Of a DNA stretch of 62,000 bases, positions 26,773 through 39,148 are shown piece after piece; positions within the stretch are counted from its first letter, which is position 1; each line of letters starts with the position of its first letter. The stretch is from Neocallimastix lanati (nom. inval.) (lineage: Eukaryota; Neocallimastigomycota; Neocallimastigomycetes; Neocallimastigales; Neocallimastigaceae): positions 55,001 through 117,000 of the forward strand of contig JACVTC010000165.1 in assembly GCA_016946835.1 (NCBI GenBank), written 5' to 3'. The position numbers and the translations under genes were made by a program. A model generated the notes under the pieces. It made no database searches and was not told the DNA's origin. It was given only the letters and a program-made list of their open reading frames with translations.

Positions 26773-27570
26773 TGTTAAAATAAAATGAAATCTTCAAATA
26801 AAATATATCTGTATATTTAAACGATAATTATATTGATAAAATAGATACAAAATAGCATATTGTTTATTAACTACACAATTGAAAAACTTACATATACCAT
26901 ACTATTTTATATCGCTTAAATCAAAAAATCATGTTATTGATTATGATTCTCCACTTTCTATTTTTGATTTAATCATAAAAATTCGTGTAAAAGATATTAT
27001 TCCAGATGTTATAAGAAAATGTGTTCTTGGTGATTATGTTTTGAAATTAAATAACGATTTATATATTACAGCTACCGGTAACACCTTAAATAATGAAAAT
27101 AATGCTGGACCTTTTGAAAAATTTTCAATTAAAAATCATGTCAAGGGTATTGCAAGGGGTATTAAGGTATAGTATAATATATATATATATTAATATTATA
27201 TTATATATAATATTATATTATATTTATTATTATATAGATATATTCTTATAATTATTATTGTTATTATAATATATATATATTTAAATTATAATAATAAAAT
27301 AATAAAAATTAAATATTTTTTTAAATAATTTATTTATTTATTTACTTTTTTTTTTTTTTAATAGGTTGTAGCTAAACTACAAATTAAACCAGGGGAATTA
27401 CCAATTAATGAAGATTTTAGTATTGGTAAAAATCTCTTACGTAATATACTATATATATAAATAATATAAAATAAATAATAATTAATTAAAAATATATAAA
27501 AATGATATTTTTTGATATTAAATATATTTTTGAACTCTAAATTACTATAATATATATATATATTGTTTTT

Positions 27571-27642
<72 letters not shown>

Positions 27643-29442
27643 TTATTTTATTGTATTTTAGGTGATATTAATTTCTCAGTGAAAACTAAAGTATTAACAT
27701 TTACTTACAGTAAAATAAATGATTGTATATATAGAATACTAAATATATGGAAAGGTTTAGTTATGTTAAGAATTATTGCAAGTCAAGGTATAATATATAT
27801 ATATGTTAATTTATTTATTTTACATCATATCATATCTAATAACATTTTATTATTTTTATAAATAATTTTTTATTTATTTAATTATTTTATTTTAATATTA
27901 TTAGCTTATACCAACAGAGATATATTAGAAAGCCATGAAATGACTATCGATAAGATTAATTTATTAAAAACTAAAATATTATTTTATGAGGTATATTAAT
28001 AATAAAGTTTAATTTTATTATATGTCTTATAGTTAGTTAGTTATTGTATTTATATTTATATATATTTTATTTTAAATTATTATTAATATTAGTGTTATTT
28101 TTATTATTATGTATTATTTTTATACTTATTATTAAAATTTAAATATTTTAAAATTATTTTTAAAATATTGTTTTATAATTTTTATTTAATTAGAAAAACT
28201 ATGTAGAATTTGCATTAAATAGTAATTTAGATAACCCAAATTCTAATGGTATTAATATCATCTTTGGTATAAAGGGAGATAATAAATCCACTGTATTTTA
28301 TAAGGAAAAAGAATTTTTAATTGAAGATTTCTTAATGGATTATAATGTTATAAACTTTTTATTAGTAAGTTTAATTAATAATATATAAAATTATTATGTT
28401 ATTATAAGTTAACATTAATAAAATAAAATAAAAAAAAAAAAATATTTTAATTAATATAATAAATATTAATATGTATTATAATTGATAGATATATTAATAA
28501 TTACTAATTCTTTTTTTTTTTTTTTTCTTTATTTTATTATTATTATTATTATTATAATTATTATTATTATTATTATTTTTTTTTTTTTTTTTTTTTTTTC
28601 ATTTATGATAATTATAATTCTTAATTATTTCTAATATATAAATTGCTAATTACATTCAGAAATTAAAAACGAAATATAAATTATTTAAAAATATAAATTT
28701 AATAGAGAAATCAAGAGAAATGATTAATACCTATTCAACATTAAAGGTTGAAAAGGAATCTTTAGAAAAAATAAAATTAATTTATAATCAATATACCATA
28801 GAAATCGGTCAATGCACGGAAAATTTAGTAGGTATTTTGTGTTCAGATTCTTCTTATGGTATACAATCCAAAGTAAATATGATTCCACAATTTCAATCAT
28901 TTATTGATAAAGTTGTTCAGTTGCATGCTACCAATACCCCACCAAAGAAATCTGATTTAGATGAAAAGGCAACCAAGGAGGATAAAGAAAAAGAAAATAA
29001 AAATGGAAATGAACAAACTAAAGGAGAAGAACAAGAAGATTGTATTTGTATGAAAATACCTAATGGTATTATTTTTGAAATAAGATATATTGATCAAGTT
29101 ATGAATAGTTTAAATAAATTAATGAATGGCATTTCTTATATGGATTGGCTATACAATACTATCAATCAAATTGAGGTAAGCGATTGATAAATAAAATAAA
29201 ATAATATAAATAAGTAAATAAATAAATAAATAAATAAATAAAATTTAAAGTAAAAATATATATATATATATATATTAATAATTTAAGATTAATAAATAAA
29301 TAAATTTATATATTAAATTTTATTATTATTATATATTAAATATAAATATTAACTATTTATGAAAATCATAATAATCATTATTATTGTTATTGTCATATAT
29401 ATAAACATACATAATTAATATTTAAATATGTATATATATATA

Positions 29443-29483
<41 letters not shown>

Positions 29484-30037
29484 AGGCAAATAAACAAAAT
29501 AAAGGTAAAATTAATTATTCAAAAAAGGCTAAAGGTCCTTTGCTTTTATCATATGAAGGGGAATCCTTAGAATTTACTTTAAGTTTTGATTTTGATAAAA
29601 AGCAAAATGATGAAAAAAAGGATGAAGAAAAAAATAACGAAAAAAATAAAGAAAAAGAATGGTCAATGAAATTAAAATCGAATGGAGAAAGTTTAAAAGG
29701 TGATATATTAATAGAAAAGGTTAGTATATAAACAAAAGCTAATATATATATAAATGGATCTAAATTAATTTTTATTAAAATCATTATTAAAATTAATATT
29801 AATATATATATTCTTCATCTTAATAATAATAATAATAATAATAATAAAGATATTAAATTTAAAGAATCCAATCGTAGGATTTAAGAGTTTAACACAACTT
29901 ATGATATTACCTCCTGAAATAGCTAAAGAAATATTAAAAATAATTTGTTTGGAAAAGGTAAAAAAAAATTTTTTTTTTTTCTTTTTTATTAAAGATTTTC
30001 ATTATTTATTTATAATTTATTAAAAATAATGTTTTAA

Positions 30038-30086
<49 letters not shown>

Positions 30087-31100
30087 TATATAGAAAGAGA
30101 ATCAACATAAAGTTATTTCAGAAATATGTTTAGCCGTACCGGAAGGTCTCCCTGGTTATTTACCAAACGCTGGAGAATCCGCTATATACACAGATTTTCA
30201 AAATAAACGTATTGGTTTAATTGTAAGAATTTTAAATTGAATATATATATATAAATGGAGAGGAAAAATTAAAAATCGTATTATATATAAAATATAATAA
30301 GATTGTATACATAGAATGAAATAATATAAATAAATTATAATACTATATATATATATATATAAATTATTAATTTATGCTAATTCTTATATATTTATATATA
30401 TTAAAAAATATTCTCATAAAAGTGTCAAATTTATTATAATGATGTATCGGCGAATGGTCAAACTAATGAAACAAGTCAATCCAAACATTCCATTATAATT
30501 CCATTCTTTTATAATTGGAGAAGTAAATTCTTTTGTGAATGGAAAGGTGATCCAGAATTTAGTAAATTGGAAGACACTAATAAATGTATATCTTGGTTAC
30601 GAGATGAGGTAAAGTCTTTTATATTATATTATATTATATTATATTATTTTATATATTAAATATTAATATATGAAATAAAAATATAAAAATATTTAAAATT
30701 TAAATTAATATAGCTATTTAATATCAAATTAAATAAATATATTTAAATGTATATAAAATATAATTATAATATCTTAAAATAAATATCTTAATTTATTAAT
30801 ATTTTTATTTTTAATATTTTATATTTTATTTTTAATATTTTTATTTTTAAAACTTAATTTAATTTATTTACATTTTATTATTATTATTTTTTATTTTTTT
30901 TTTTTAAAAAAAAAAAATTATATTAATATTTAATATAGCGTCATGGAGAATTATCTAGGTTGAATTTATTTTTTATTCAGATTTCTAAAGCTTTTGAACA
31001 AAATAAGGAAAAAGGTGAAAAAGAGGCCATACAATTTGCATTTAATACTTTGAGTTCAATGAAACCCGAACAATATAAAGCTATTGAAATTAAAAATTAA
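21071..31100 (+). CDS. MED14: Mediator complex subunit 14 (RGR1 family), 27 exons
   Basis: Exons: 21071-21231, 21512-21644, 21838-21902, 22139-22217, 22430-22562, 22850-22981, 23185-23415, 23612-23655, 23783-23871, 24077-24380, 24730-25057, 25174-25253, 25441-25519, 25709-25886, 26034-26204, 26480-26530, 26845-27166, 27365-27425, 27662-27787, 27905-27990, 28194-28364, 28660-29175, 29486-29719, 29850-29957, 30094-30222, 30423-30608, 30939-31100. All introns are GT-AG and the joined frame is open: 1452 residues, close to animal MED14 and longer than yeast Rgr1. The N-terminal MED14 domain is clear: IPLKDIYEGVIHRYY, LLVLLRWAKQSKDV and the family hallmark NFDISTAVDVLTTGTY (about 123-138). VENEFEVTLRL and WRLLDLKIFV follow near residue 200. 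The C-terminal half is weaker but keeps CLAVPEGLPGYLP near 1306. Lys/Glu-rich low-complexity inserts lie in exons 22 and 23. By family knowledge it joins the head, middle and tail of Mediator in RNA polymerase II transcription. Exon 3 must use the second of two AGs, 8 nt apart, to stay in frame. A few small exon ends could be off by a codon. Confidence 0.93.
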
Positions 31101-31981
31101 AAATAATTAATTATATATAATAGGATAATTTATACAGATAATATATTACATACTTTAAAGAAAAAAGACAAAATAATAATAATAATAGTAATAATATTAA
31201 TAGTAAAATTAATAATAATAATAATAATTATGATAAAGATTATACTAAATTTAACTATTTTATTAAATATTGGGGTTTTGTATGTTTTAATTCTGATTCT
31301 AATTCTAATTTATAGAAATAAAATAGTCTAATATCCTAATACATAAATATTTTAATATTTAAAAAAATAAAACAATGGAAGTGTGTTTTGAGTTCTTTAT
31401 TTTATTTTTATTTTATTTTATTTTATTTTTATTTTTTTTTTTTTGAAATTTTTTGAAAACTTTTGAAAATTTATGAAATTAAAAGAAAAAAAAGTTTTTT
31501 TTTTTTGATAATAATCTTTTATTAGATTTATTATTTCTTTTTATTTTCTTTTATTAAAAATTATATATATATATATAAATTTAATATTATTAATTAATAG
31601 TAATAATAAAAAAATTTTATTGGCTAATGGCTAATCTATATAATTAAAATATATATATTTTTATTTTAAATTAAATATTTAATTAATTTTTATTTTTAAT
31701 TTTTTTTTTTTTTTCTACATAAAAAATAATTAATAATATATATATATATATCACTGATATTTAATTTTATAAGAGGTAATAATAAAATAAATATTGAGAT
31801 GAAGGAAACCAAATTGATAATTTTAATTAACAATTATAAATTAATTGCTATTCTTTTATATATTTGTTATAATTTTAAATCAAAATAAATTTAATTTCAT
31901 TATTAAAATTAAACAAATTTAAATAAAAATAAATACAAAAACTAATATTATATAATATAATATAATATAATATATATTTTA

Positions 31982-32018
<37 letters not shown>

Positions 32019-32084
32019 TTTATATCTATACATTGAAATGATTATTTTCGTGTAATATCATATAATATTTAAGTAATTGAAAAA
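31101..32084. other. Intergenic region MED14 to dehydrogenase
   Basis: AT-rich spacer with TTTTA repeats near 31400-31440 and a T run of about 30 nt near 31987-32017. The dehydrogenase start follows a TAATTGAAAAAATG context. No gene is seen. Confidence 0.55.
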
Positions 32085-33254
32085 ATGAAATTTGATTTTG
32101 TTTTTCAAAATCCAACCAAGATTTATTTTGGTAAAAAGGCTTTAGATAATTTAACTGTAGAATTGAAAAATTATGGCAAAAGAATTTTATTAGCTTATGG
32201 CGGAGGTTCTATTAAAAAGAATGGTATTTATGATAGTGTAGTGGATATCTTGAAAAAAAATAATAAGGAAATATTCGAATGTAATAATATATTACCAAAT
32301 CCAGCTTTAAGTAAAATGCTTGAAGGGGCAAAAATAGTAAAAGATAATAATATTGATTTAATTTTAGCTGTTGGTGGTGGTAGTGTTATTGACTGCGCAA
32401 AAGGAATCTCCGTAAGTGCATATGCTGAAGGAGATGTCTTTAAACGTTATTGGATTAATCATGAAGAAGTTAATAATAAAGTTGTTCCTGTTGCTTCCAT
32501 TTTGACGATGGTTGGAACTGGTAGTGAAATGAATGGTGGAAGCGTTATTAGTGATACCGTAAATAAAATTAAAGCAGATTGTTGTTTTTCACAAGATGTT
32601 TTCCCTAAATTTTCTATTTTAAATCCCGAATATACTTTTACTGTTCCTAAATATCAAATGGTTAGTGGTATTTTTGATATTATGTCCCATTTAATGGAAC
32701 AATACTTCTCTGGGGATGATGATAATACATCTGATTATTTAACGGAGGCTATTTTTAAGAGTCTCATTCATTCAACAAAAATTGCAATTCAAGATCCAAA
32801 AAATTATGAAGCAAGAAGTAATATTATGTGGTGTGCTACTATGGCATTAAATGGTATAGTTTGTTTATCAAAGGAAGAAGATTGGGAAGTTCATTATATT
32901 GAACATCAATTGAGTGCTTATACAAATTGTTCCCATGGTATGGGTTTATGTGCTATCTCTATGCCATATTACCGTTATATTTATAAATATGGAATAAATA
33001 AATTCGTTCGTTTTGCTAAGGAGGTTTGGAATGTGGATGATACTGGAAAAACTAAAGATCAAGTAGCATTAGAAGGTATTGATTGCTTAGAAAAATTTGC
33101 AAAGGAATGTTCTATGGTCACAAATATTAAAGATCTTGGCGCGACACCAGAATTATTACCAAAGATTGCTGATTCTTGTATTTTGGGAGGTGGTTATAAA
33201 AAACTTAATCGCGATGAAGTTTTAAATATTTTAAAACAATGCTATTTTGACTAA
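32085..33254 (+). CDS. Iron-containing alcohol dehydrogenase (YqhD / butanol dehydrogenase-like)
   Basis: An intronless 389-residue protein, the usual length for the iron-dependent ADH family. N-terminal FQNPTKIYFGK, AYGGGSIKKNG (37-47), PNPAL (71-75) and AVGGGSVIDCAKG (95-107) form the nucleotide-binding part; TMVGTGSEMN (141-150) is the conserved substrate-side loop. Putative metal ligands are D198 and H202 (FDIMSH), H274 and H284 (EHQLSAYTNCSHG). These features match NAD(P)H-dependent butanol dehydrogenases and YqhD-type aldehyde reductases of anaerobic bacteria. The likely role is reduction of aldehydes to alcohols to regenerate cofactor during fermentation in the cytosol; the exact substrate is unknown. 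The absence of introns beside the 26-intron MED14, and the bacterial-type family, suggest transfer from rumen or gut bacteria; this is inference. There is no obvious N-terminal targeting peptide. Confidence 0.92.
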   Translation: MKFDFVFQNPTKIYFGKKALDNLTVELKNYGKRILLAYGGGSIKKNGIYDSVVDILKKNNKEIFECNNILPNPALSKMLEGAKIVKDNNIDLILAVGGGSVIDCAKGISVSAYAEGDVFKRYWINHEEVNNKVVPVASILTMVGTGSEMNGGSVISDTVNKIKADCCFSQDVFPKFSILNPEYTFTVPKYQMVSGIFDIMSHLMEQYFSGDDDNTSDYLTEAIFKSLIHSTKIAIQDPKNYEARSNIMWCATMALNGIVCLSKEEDWEVHYIEHQLSAYTNCSHGMGLCAISMPYYRYIYKYGINKFVRFAKEVWNVDDTGKTKDQVALEGIDCLEKFAKECSMVTNIKDLGATPELLPKIADSCILGGGYKKLNRDEVLNILKQCYFD

Positions 33255-33810
33255 AAATAAAATAAAATAAAATAAAATAAAATAAAATAAACGAAACGAA
33301 ACAAAACGAGAAAAAAACAAAACAAAACAAAATAAAATAAAAAATAAAAAATAAGATAAGATAAAATAAAGTAAGATAAAATAAGATTAAAATAAACAAC
33401 AAAATTAAAATGGTAAATAAATAAATAAATAAATAATTATGAATATTATCATTATTTGTATATTATAAAAAAAAAAAAAAAAAAAGATTAGTATATTAGT
33501 TTGTAATTATAATATTTATATAAATTATACCCCCACAAATAACAAAAACTTTAATAATCATTAAAGTTTTGTAATAAATAAATAAATAAAAAAGAAAAAT
33601 AAAGGTTATGATTTAATTAATTTCATTACATATAAAATTATATTATATCTATTTTTTATTATCTTTTATAATTTAAATATTGCTTTAATTTTTAAAAATA
33701 TAAGTAGACCTTAAAAGAATTTCATTATGCTAAATATAATATTTGTAAAATTTAATATATTATTAGTGTTATTAGTGTTTGATTTATATATATATATATT
33801 TATTATTATT

Positions 33811-33853
<43 letters not shown>

Positions 33854-34440
33854 GCAATAATAAATTTCATAATTAATAAATATTTATATAATTTTAAAAT
33901 TTTTTGATAATATTATTATATTACCTATATATATGACTATTTTTCATTATATAAATTATATGATAAAAGTGATTTTAGAATTTTATTGTTTCTATTATAA
34001 TTTTTATATTAATTTATTATTATTATTATTTCAATATCAAATATTTAACATTAATTTAGTATTAATATTAAAATATTGAATTTAAACGAAATGATAATCA
34101 AAGGACGAAAATTTCTTCAAATATAATTTTTATTTGTGGTTGATAGTTTTTTATTTAATATTAATTATATAATAATTAAAAAATAATAATGTATCGATTT
34201 AATAGTTCTTACCATTGTAATTTTATATAATAAAAATAAAGATAATAAAATAGTAAAATTAGAATAAATAATCTTATTCATTAAATTCATAAAGTATATA
34301 TTTACATATCAAGTCTATTTGTTTATATCGTATAATTATTAGACTTTATTTTTAATAAATTTAATTAATAAAAAATTACATTACTCTTTTATTTTTTTTA
34401 TTTTTTTTCTACGTTTTTTTTTTTTTTTTTTCTAAAATCA
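33255..34440. other. Intergenic region after the dehydrogenase
   Basis: Starts with AATAA and AAACA-type repeats (33257-33410), which contain many possible polyadenylation signals. Beyond that I see AT-rich DNA with an (ATA)n run near 33815-33853 and no coding capacity. Confidence 0.55.
33542..33572 (+). other. Near-perfect hairpin
   Basis: ACAAAAACTTTAAT and ATTAAAGTTTTGT pair over about 13 bp with one bulged A and a four-base loop, following a short C-rich patch (ACCCCCA). It lies about 290 bp past the dehydrogenase stop. It may be chance in such AT-rich DNA or part of a 3' transcript end. Confidence 0.4.
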
Positions 34441-34448
34441 AACATATA

Positions 34449-34684
<236 letters not shown>

Positions 34685-34731
34685 TACATCTATATATAAA
34701 TAAATAATTTTTTTTCTTATTTTTGACTAAG

Positions 34732-35157
34732 ATTAACAAGAGAGGAGAACAATAGGGTCTTCAGTCTCTTCCCCTAAACGTATTAGAGTCCTATTGGATC
34801 CTTTGCCATATCGTTTCGACGTTGACGAGGACCTCTCTCTAAGAAAGGCTAATATGAAAAAACATTCCTCATTTGTCGCTTTATATGACTGGTTTCTTTC
34901 CCGTGTTCTCTTGAACTATAATTAAGGAAGGAAATAATTACACTAATTCTCTCACAGATCAATTACTCTCTGCACTAGTAATTATATAGTCTAGCAACAG
35001 GAGTACGTACTTTACCATGTCGATTAAACACCAACTAAAACACCTTGGGAGGATGAAAACTGCCTCTTATAAATCCAGGAGTTAGTTGAGGGGTCAATCT
35101 AAAAACCTTATGTATGTTAATCCAAAACACTAACCATCAGGATAAAAACTAAGAAAA
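34732..35157. pseudogene. GC-richer coding-like island, family unknown
   Basis: About 425 bp of much higher GC than its flanks. Both strands hold open stretches of about 60 codons over 34735-34922. On the plus strand a segment reads DPLPYRFDVDEDLSL and SFVALYDWFLSRVLLNY; on the minus strand NRTLIRLGEETEDPIVLL, preceded by an acceptor-like CTTAATTATAG. Further right, only short pieces are open. The 20-nt patch around 34808-34828 resembles part of the LINE 3' coding end (TTTCGACGT.GACG), but the rest does not. I cannot name the family; a decayed transposon or a captured gene scrap are both possible. Confidence 0.4.
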
Positions 35158-35232
35158 ACAATAAAACAATAAAACAATAAAACAATAAAACAATAAAGCA
35201 ATAAAACAATAAAGCAATAAAACAATAAAATT
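35158..35232. repeat. Nine-base tandem repeat (ACAATAAAA)n
   Basis: About eight copies of ACAATAAAA, two with a G variant, directly bordering the GC-richer island. Confidence 0.85.
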
Positions 35233-35624
35233 ATAAATAAATAAATAATTAATTATAAATAAATAAAAATATAATAATAAATAAATGAATAATTAAAAAT
35301 ATTATTAAGTTTTAATTTTTTATTATATTACATATAGAATAATTTTTTTTTTAATAACACATGTATTTTGATATATAAATTTAATTCATAATAATGATAT
35401 ATAAAATCTTTAAATGAAATGAAAAATTTTTAATTATAAAAAAAAAAAATAATAAATTTATTAAATTATAATCACATCAATGTATAATAGCTCTATTTTA
35501 TCTAACTTTAATTAAAAAAAAAAAAAAAGAAATAGAAAATAAAATAAAACTATATATATTTATGATACTATATTAAATATATTTTTAAATTAGAAATCAT
35601 AAATTTTGTTATCTATTAATTATA
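35233..35624. other. AT-rich spacer
   Basis: AT-rich spacer at the 3' side of the minus-strand Asn-rich gene. Nothing else is recognised. Confidence 0.5.
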
Positions 35625-36686
35625 CTAATTACTAATTTTTATTCTATTAAACAATTGAATTAGATTTAACATTTCACTACATTTTATACAAATTATTTGC
35701 AATATTAATTCGTTGTTTGGTGTATTTGGGTTAAGGTCATTTACTTCATTAATTATATTGTTGTACATATCATAAAAATTTAAATTATTATTATTAATTA
35801 GATTGTTATTAGATTGATTAATTAAATTATTAAAGCCATTATTATTTAAATTATAACAATTAAAAAAATTATTATTATTATTAATATTATTATTATAATT
35901 AATAATATTATTGAAATCATAATTATTAAGAACATTATTATTAATAATATTATTATTATTAAAGTCATTATTATTAAAGTCATTATTATTAATAATATTT
36001 TTAACATTATTATTAAAATTATTATTAAAATTATTATTAAAATTATTATTAAAATTATTATTAAAATTATTATTAAAATTATTATTAAAATTATTATTAA
36101 AATTATTATTAAAATTATTATTAAAATTATTATTATTAGAATCATATATATTTTCTGTATGATCTAAAATATTAAATTCATTATGACTATTTAAAATATC
36201 ATTATTATTGAATGGGCTAAGATTTACACTATTATTTATTCTATTGTCATCAGTATGGTTTACAAAATCATTATTTATATCGATATTGAAGTCATTGTTA
36301 CTGAAAACACTATTTTTTAAAAATGAGACATCATCAGAAAAATTATTATTATTAATATTTTCGATATTTTGTGTATGTGAATCATTAAAAATATTATTAT
36401 TTATTGATAAAAATAAACCATTATTATCTGTATTATTATTATTTAATGAAATTTGACTATCATCCATAATAATACTATCATTTAATGAAATCTGGGCATC
36501 ATTTATGGTACTATTATTGTTTAATGAAATCTGGGCATTATTTATGGTACTATTATTATTTAATGAAATCTGGGCATTATTCACATTTATATTATTGTTT
36601 TGTGAAGAATTCTTATTATTACCAATATTTAAAATTTCTAAATTTTGAAAAATTTGTTGGTTAAATATTCTTTGATTACAATCCAT
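35625..36686 (-). CDS. Asn-rich low-complexity protein (353 residues)
   Basis: An uninterrupted minus-strand frame of 353 residues, strongly Asn-rich. Residues about 34-86 hold four imperfect 13-residue repeats of the kind NAQISLNNNSTIN. The middle has about ten NNNF units encoded by a 12-nt tandem repeat (about 36012-36135). The C-terminal 45 residues (DLNPNTPNNELILQIICIK, then LNLIQLFNRI) are less biased and could form helices. Just upstream (minus sense), T-rich sequence ending TTAG precedes GGGGAATTAAACATG, which looks like a splice acceptor, and GTAAGT donors occur at 37398-37393 and near 36812, so the 5' leader may contain an intron. No domain is recognised. The position before the tandem array suggests a distant relative of the Asn-rich genes at 43.3 and 54.4 kb, but sequence similarity beyond Asn content is weak. 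Confidence 0.5.
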   Translation of the reverse strand: MDCNQRIFNQQIFQNLEILNIGNNKNSSQNNNINVNNAQISLNNNSTINNAQISLNNNSTINDAQISLNDSIIMDDSQISLNNNNTDNNGLFLSINNNIFNDSHTQNIENINNNNFSDDVSFLKNSVFSNNDFNIDINNDFVNHTDDNRINNSVNLSPFNNNDILNSHNEFNILDHTENIYDSNNNNFNNNFNNNFNNNFNNNFNNNFNNNFNNNFNNNFNNNFNNNVKNIINNNDFNNNDFNNNNIINNNVLNNYDFNNIINYNNNINNNNNFFNCYNLNNNGFNNLINQSNNNLINNNNLNFYDMYNNIINEVNDLNPNTPNNELILQIICIKCSEMLNLIQLFNRIKISN

Positions 36687-36967
36687 GTTTAATTCCCCCT
36701 AAAAAAAAAAAAATTTTTTTTATTTCTTCTATTTTTTAAGAATATATAATTAATATATATTATTATAATATTGATAAAACATAAATATAATTATTTCTTT
36801 TTTACTTACTTTTTTTTTTTTTTTTTTTTGTTCTTCAAAAATATATTCAAATAAGTAAAAATAACTTTTAAATTAATAATAAAAATATAAAGCTTAATAA
36901 AATTTGACAGTAAAAAAAAAAAAAAAAAGGAAAAAAGAAGGATTTTTATACTTAACTTATTTATACT

Positions 36968-37005
<38 letters not shown>

Positions 37006-37232
37006 ATATTTTAAAATTAAACTTTTAATAAATATCTAATAATTTATGCATTTGGAATTTTTAAAAAGCAAAGCATAAAATATATTAATGAAAGATATAA
37101 ATTAATAATTAATTAAAAAATTTTCTTTAAAAAATTATACGGAAGTGCTTTTTTACTTTACAACAAATAATTATTAGTTAATTAATAAAAATTAATAAGA
37201 ATTTTAAAAATACTTTTTATATAACAAAGAAA

Positions 37233-37270
<38 letters not shown>

Positions 37271-38739
37271 TTAAATATATTAAATACTATTTTTAATAAA
37301 CTTTTAAACTTTAATAAATTAATATGTAATATGTAAAATACTTTAAATAAAAAAAAAAAAAAATTTTTTTTAAATAATAAAAGTATTAATATACTTACAG
37401 TGTTAAAAAAAGACAAACTTCTTCTGATATAATTAATAATAATATTAAAATTTTAATTATTATCAATTATTTTAATATATATAATATATATAAATATATA
37501 TATATATATTTATATATTATTACATAAATAATATTTATATTAATATTATTTTTTTTCGTTTTATATTATTAAATAAATAATAGTAAAACTATGTTATTAA
37601 ATATTATACATAATAACTCATAATATAATTATGTAATTGAAAGTATTTATTAATACCATATTCTTTAATTGTATTTAATAATATTATTAATATCATATCG
37701 GTATTGGATGTATTAATAAAGTATATATATATAGAATTTTTTTTTAAAAAAATAATAAATATAATTATTCTATATTTATCCTTTTTATGTGAAATTATAT
37801 AAATTCTTTAAAAAATTATTATTATAAAAATTATTAATATTGTTATTTTCGATGTTATTATTACTATTATTAATAAAAATCATTAATAATTTTAATAATT
37901 TTTTTATTCATTTTTTTAATATTTTTTTTTTATTTTATTTTATTATATATCATATATATATATATAATTTTTTTTTCTTTTTTTTTTTTTTCTTTTTTCT
38001 TTTTTTTTTTTTTTAAAGAATATAAGTAGTTATTTATATAGTTATTTTCTTTTAAATAAATTTAATTCTTGAAAATAGACATTACATTATATAAAAAAAT
38101 TAATACTCTATTCATTAATTTTTTATTATTTATATAAATATTTATTAATAATAATTACATTAAAAAATTATTTATATATTTATTTTCCTTTAAATAAATT
38201 TAAATCTTGATAGATTTAAATTGGACATTATATTATATAAATAAAATTAATAATATTTTTCATTTATTTATTATTTATATGAATATTTATTTATAATAAT
38301 TATTTAAAATAAATACTATAATATATAATGATATGAATATAACATAATATAACATAATCAAAACTAAATAGTTTCAATAATAGCAAAAATAAAAAAAAAA
38401 TAAATATATATATATTTATAAATATAGTTAAATTTGTATTTGTATTTGTATATAAAAGAAATATACAACATAATATTTATTATTTTTTTTTTCTTTAGAA
38501 TATTAATAATATCTTGAAATATAATTATTAATAGTAAAAGCTTTTAGCTGTGTACATATATATACAACTAAGACTATTAATGTAATTAATTATAATTATA
38601 ATCGTATTTATAATATTTTTTAAGCAAGAAATATACATTTTAAAAATTTAAAAAATTATTATATTGTAGAAAATATATTAATGAATATAAATATGCTAAA
38701 ATTTAATATATAGTATATTATTTTTTTAGCAATTTTAAA
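36687..38739. other. Gene-free AT-rich DNA
   Basis: No coding capacity. It holds possible 5' leader splice sites of the upstream Asn-rich gene (minus strand), A and T runs of 29-31 nt (36971-36999 and 37238-37268), and two related blocks near 38040-38130 and 38160-38250 (TTTAAATAAATTTAA.TCTTGA, then ACATTA.ATTATATAA) that look like an old local duplication of about 130 bp. Confidence 0.5.
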
Positions 38740-39101
38740 TAATTGGAGAAAAAAAAATCAAACTTTCACATTAAGAACGTCAAAATTAAAAGTAAATAAT
38801 AATAATAATAATAATAAATAAATATTCAGTTATATTGAAACGATTATTATTATTATATTTTTGTGTGTTAAATTTAAAGTATTTTATTTTTAAAATTTTA
38901 AATTTTAAAATAAAAAATAACTAGTTATATTAGTAATTAAACTTTTTGAAAAGAGAGGAACTGGAAATATACTAATAATTAAACTTTTGAAGAATTGGTG
39001 GAAGTGGGAGTAAATACTAATAATTAAACCTTTATAGTATATTTTTTTTTTTTTTTTTTTAAATTTTTTAATTGAATTTTTATTTAATTAAATAAAATTT
39101 T

Positions 39102-39148
<47 letters not shown>

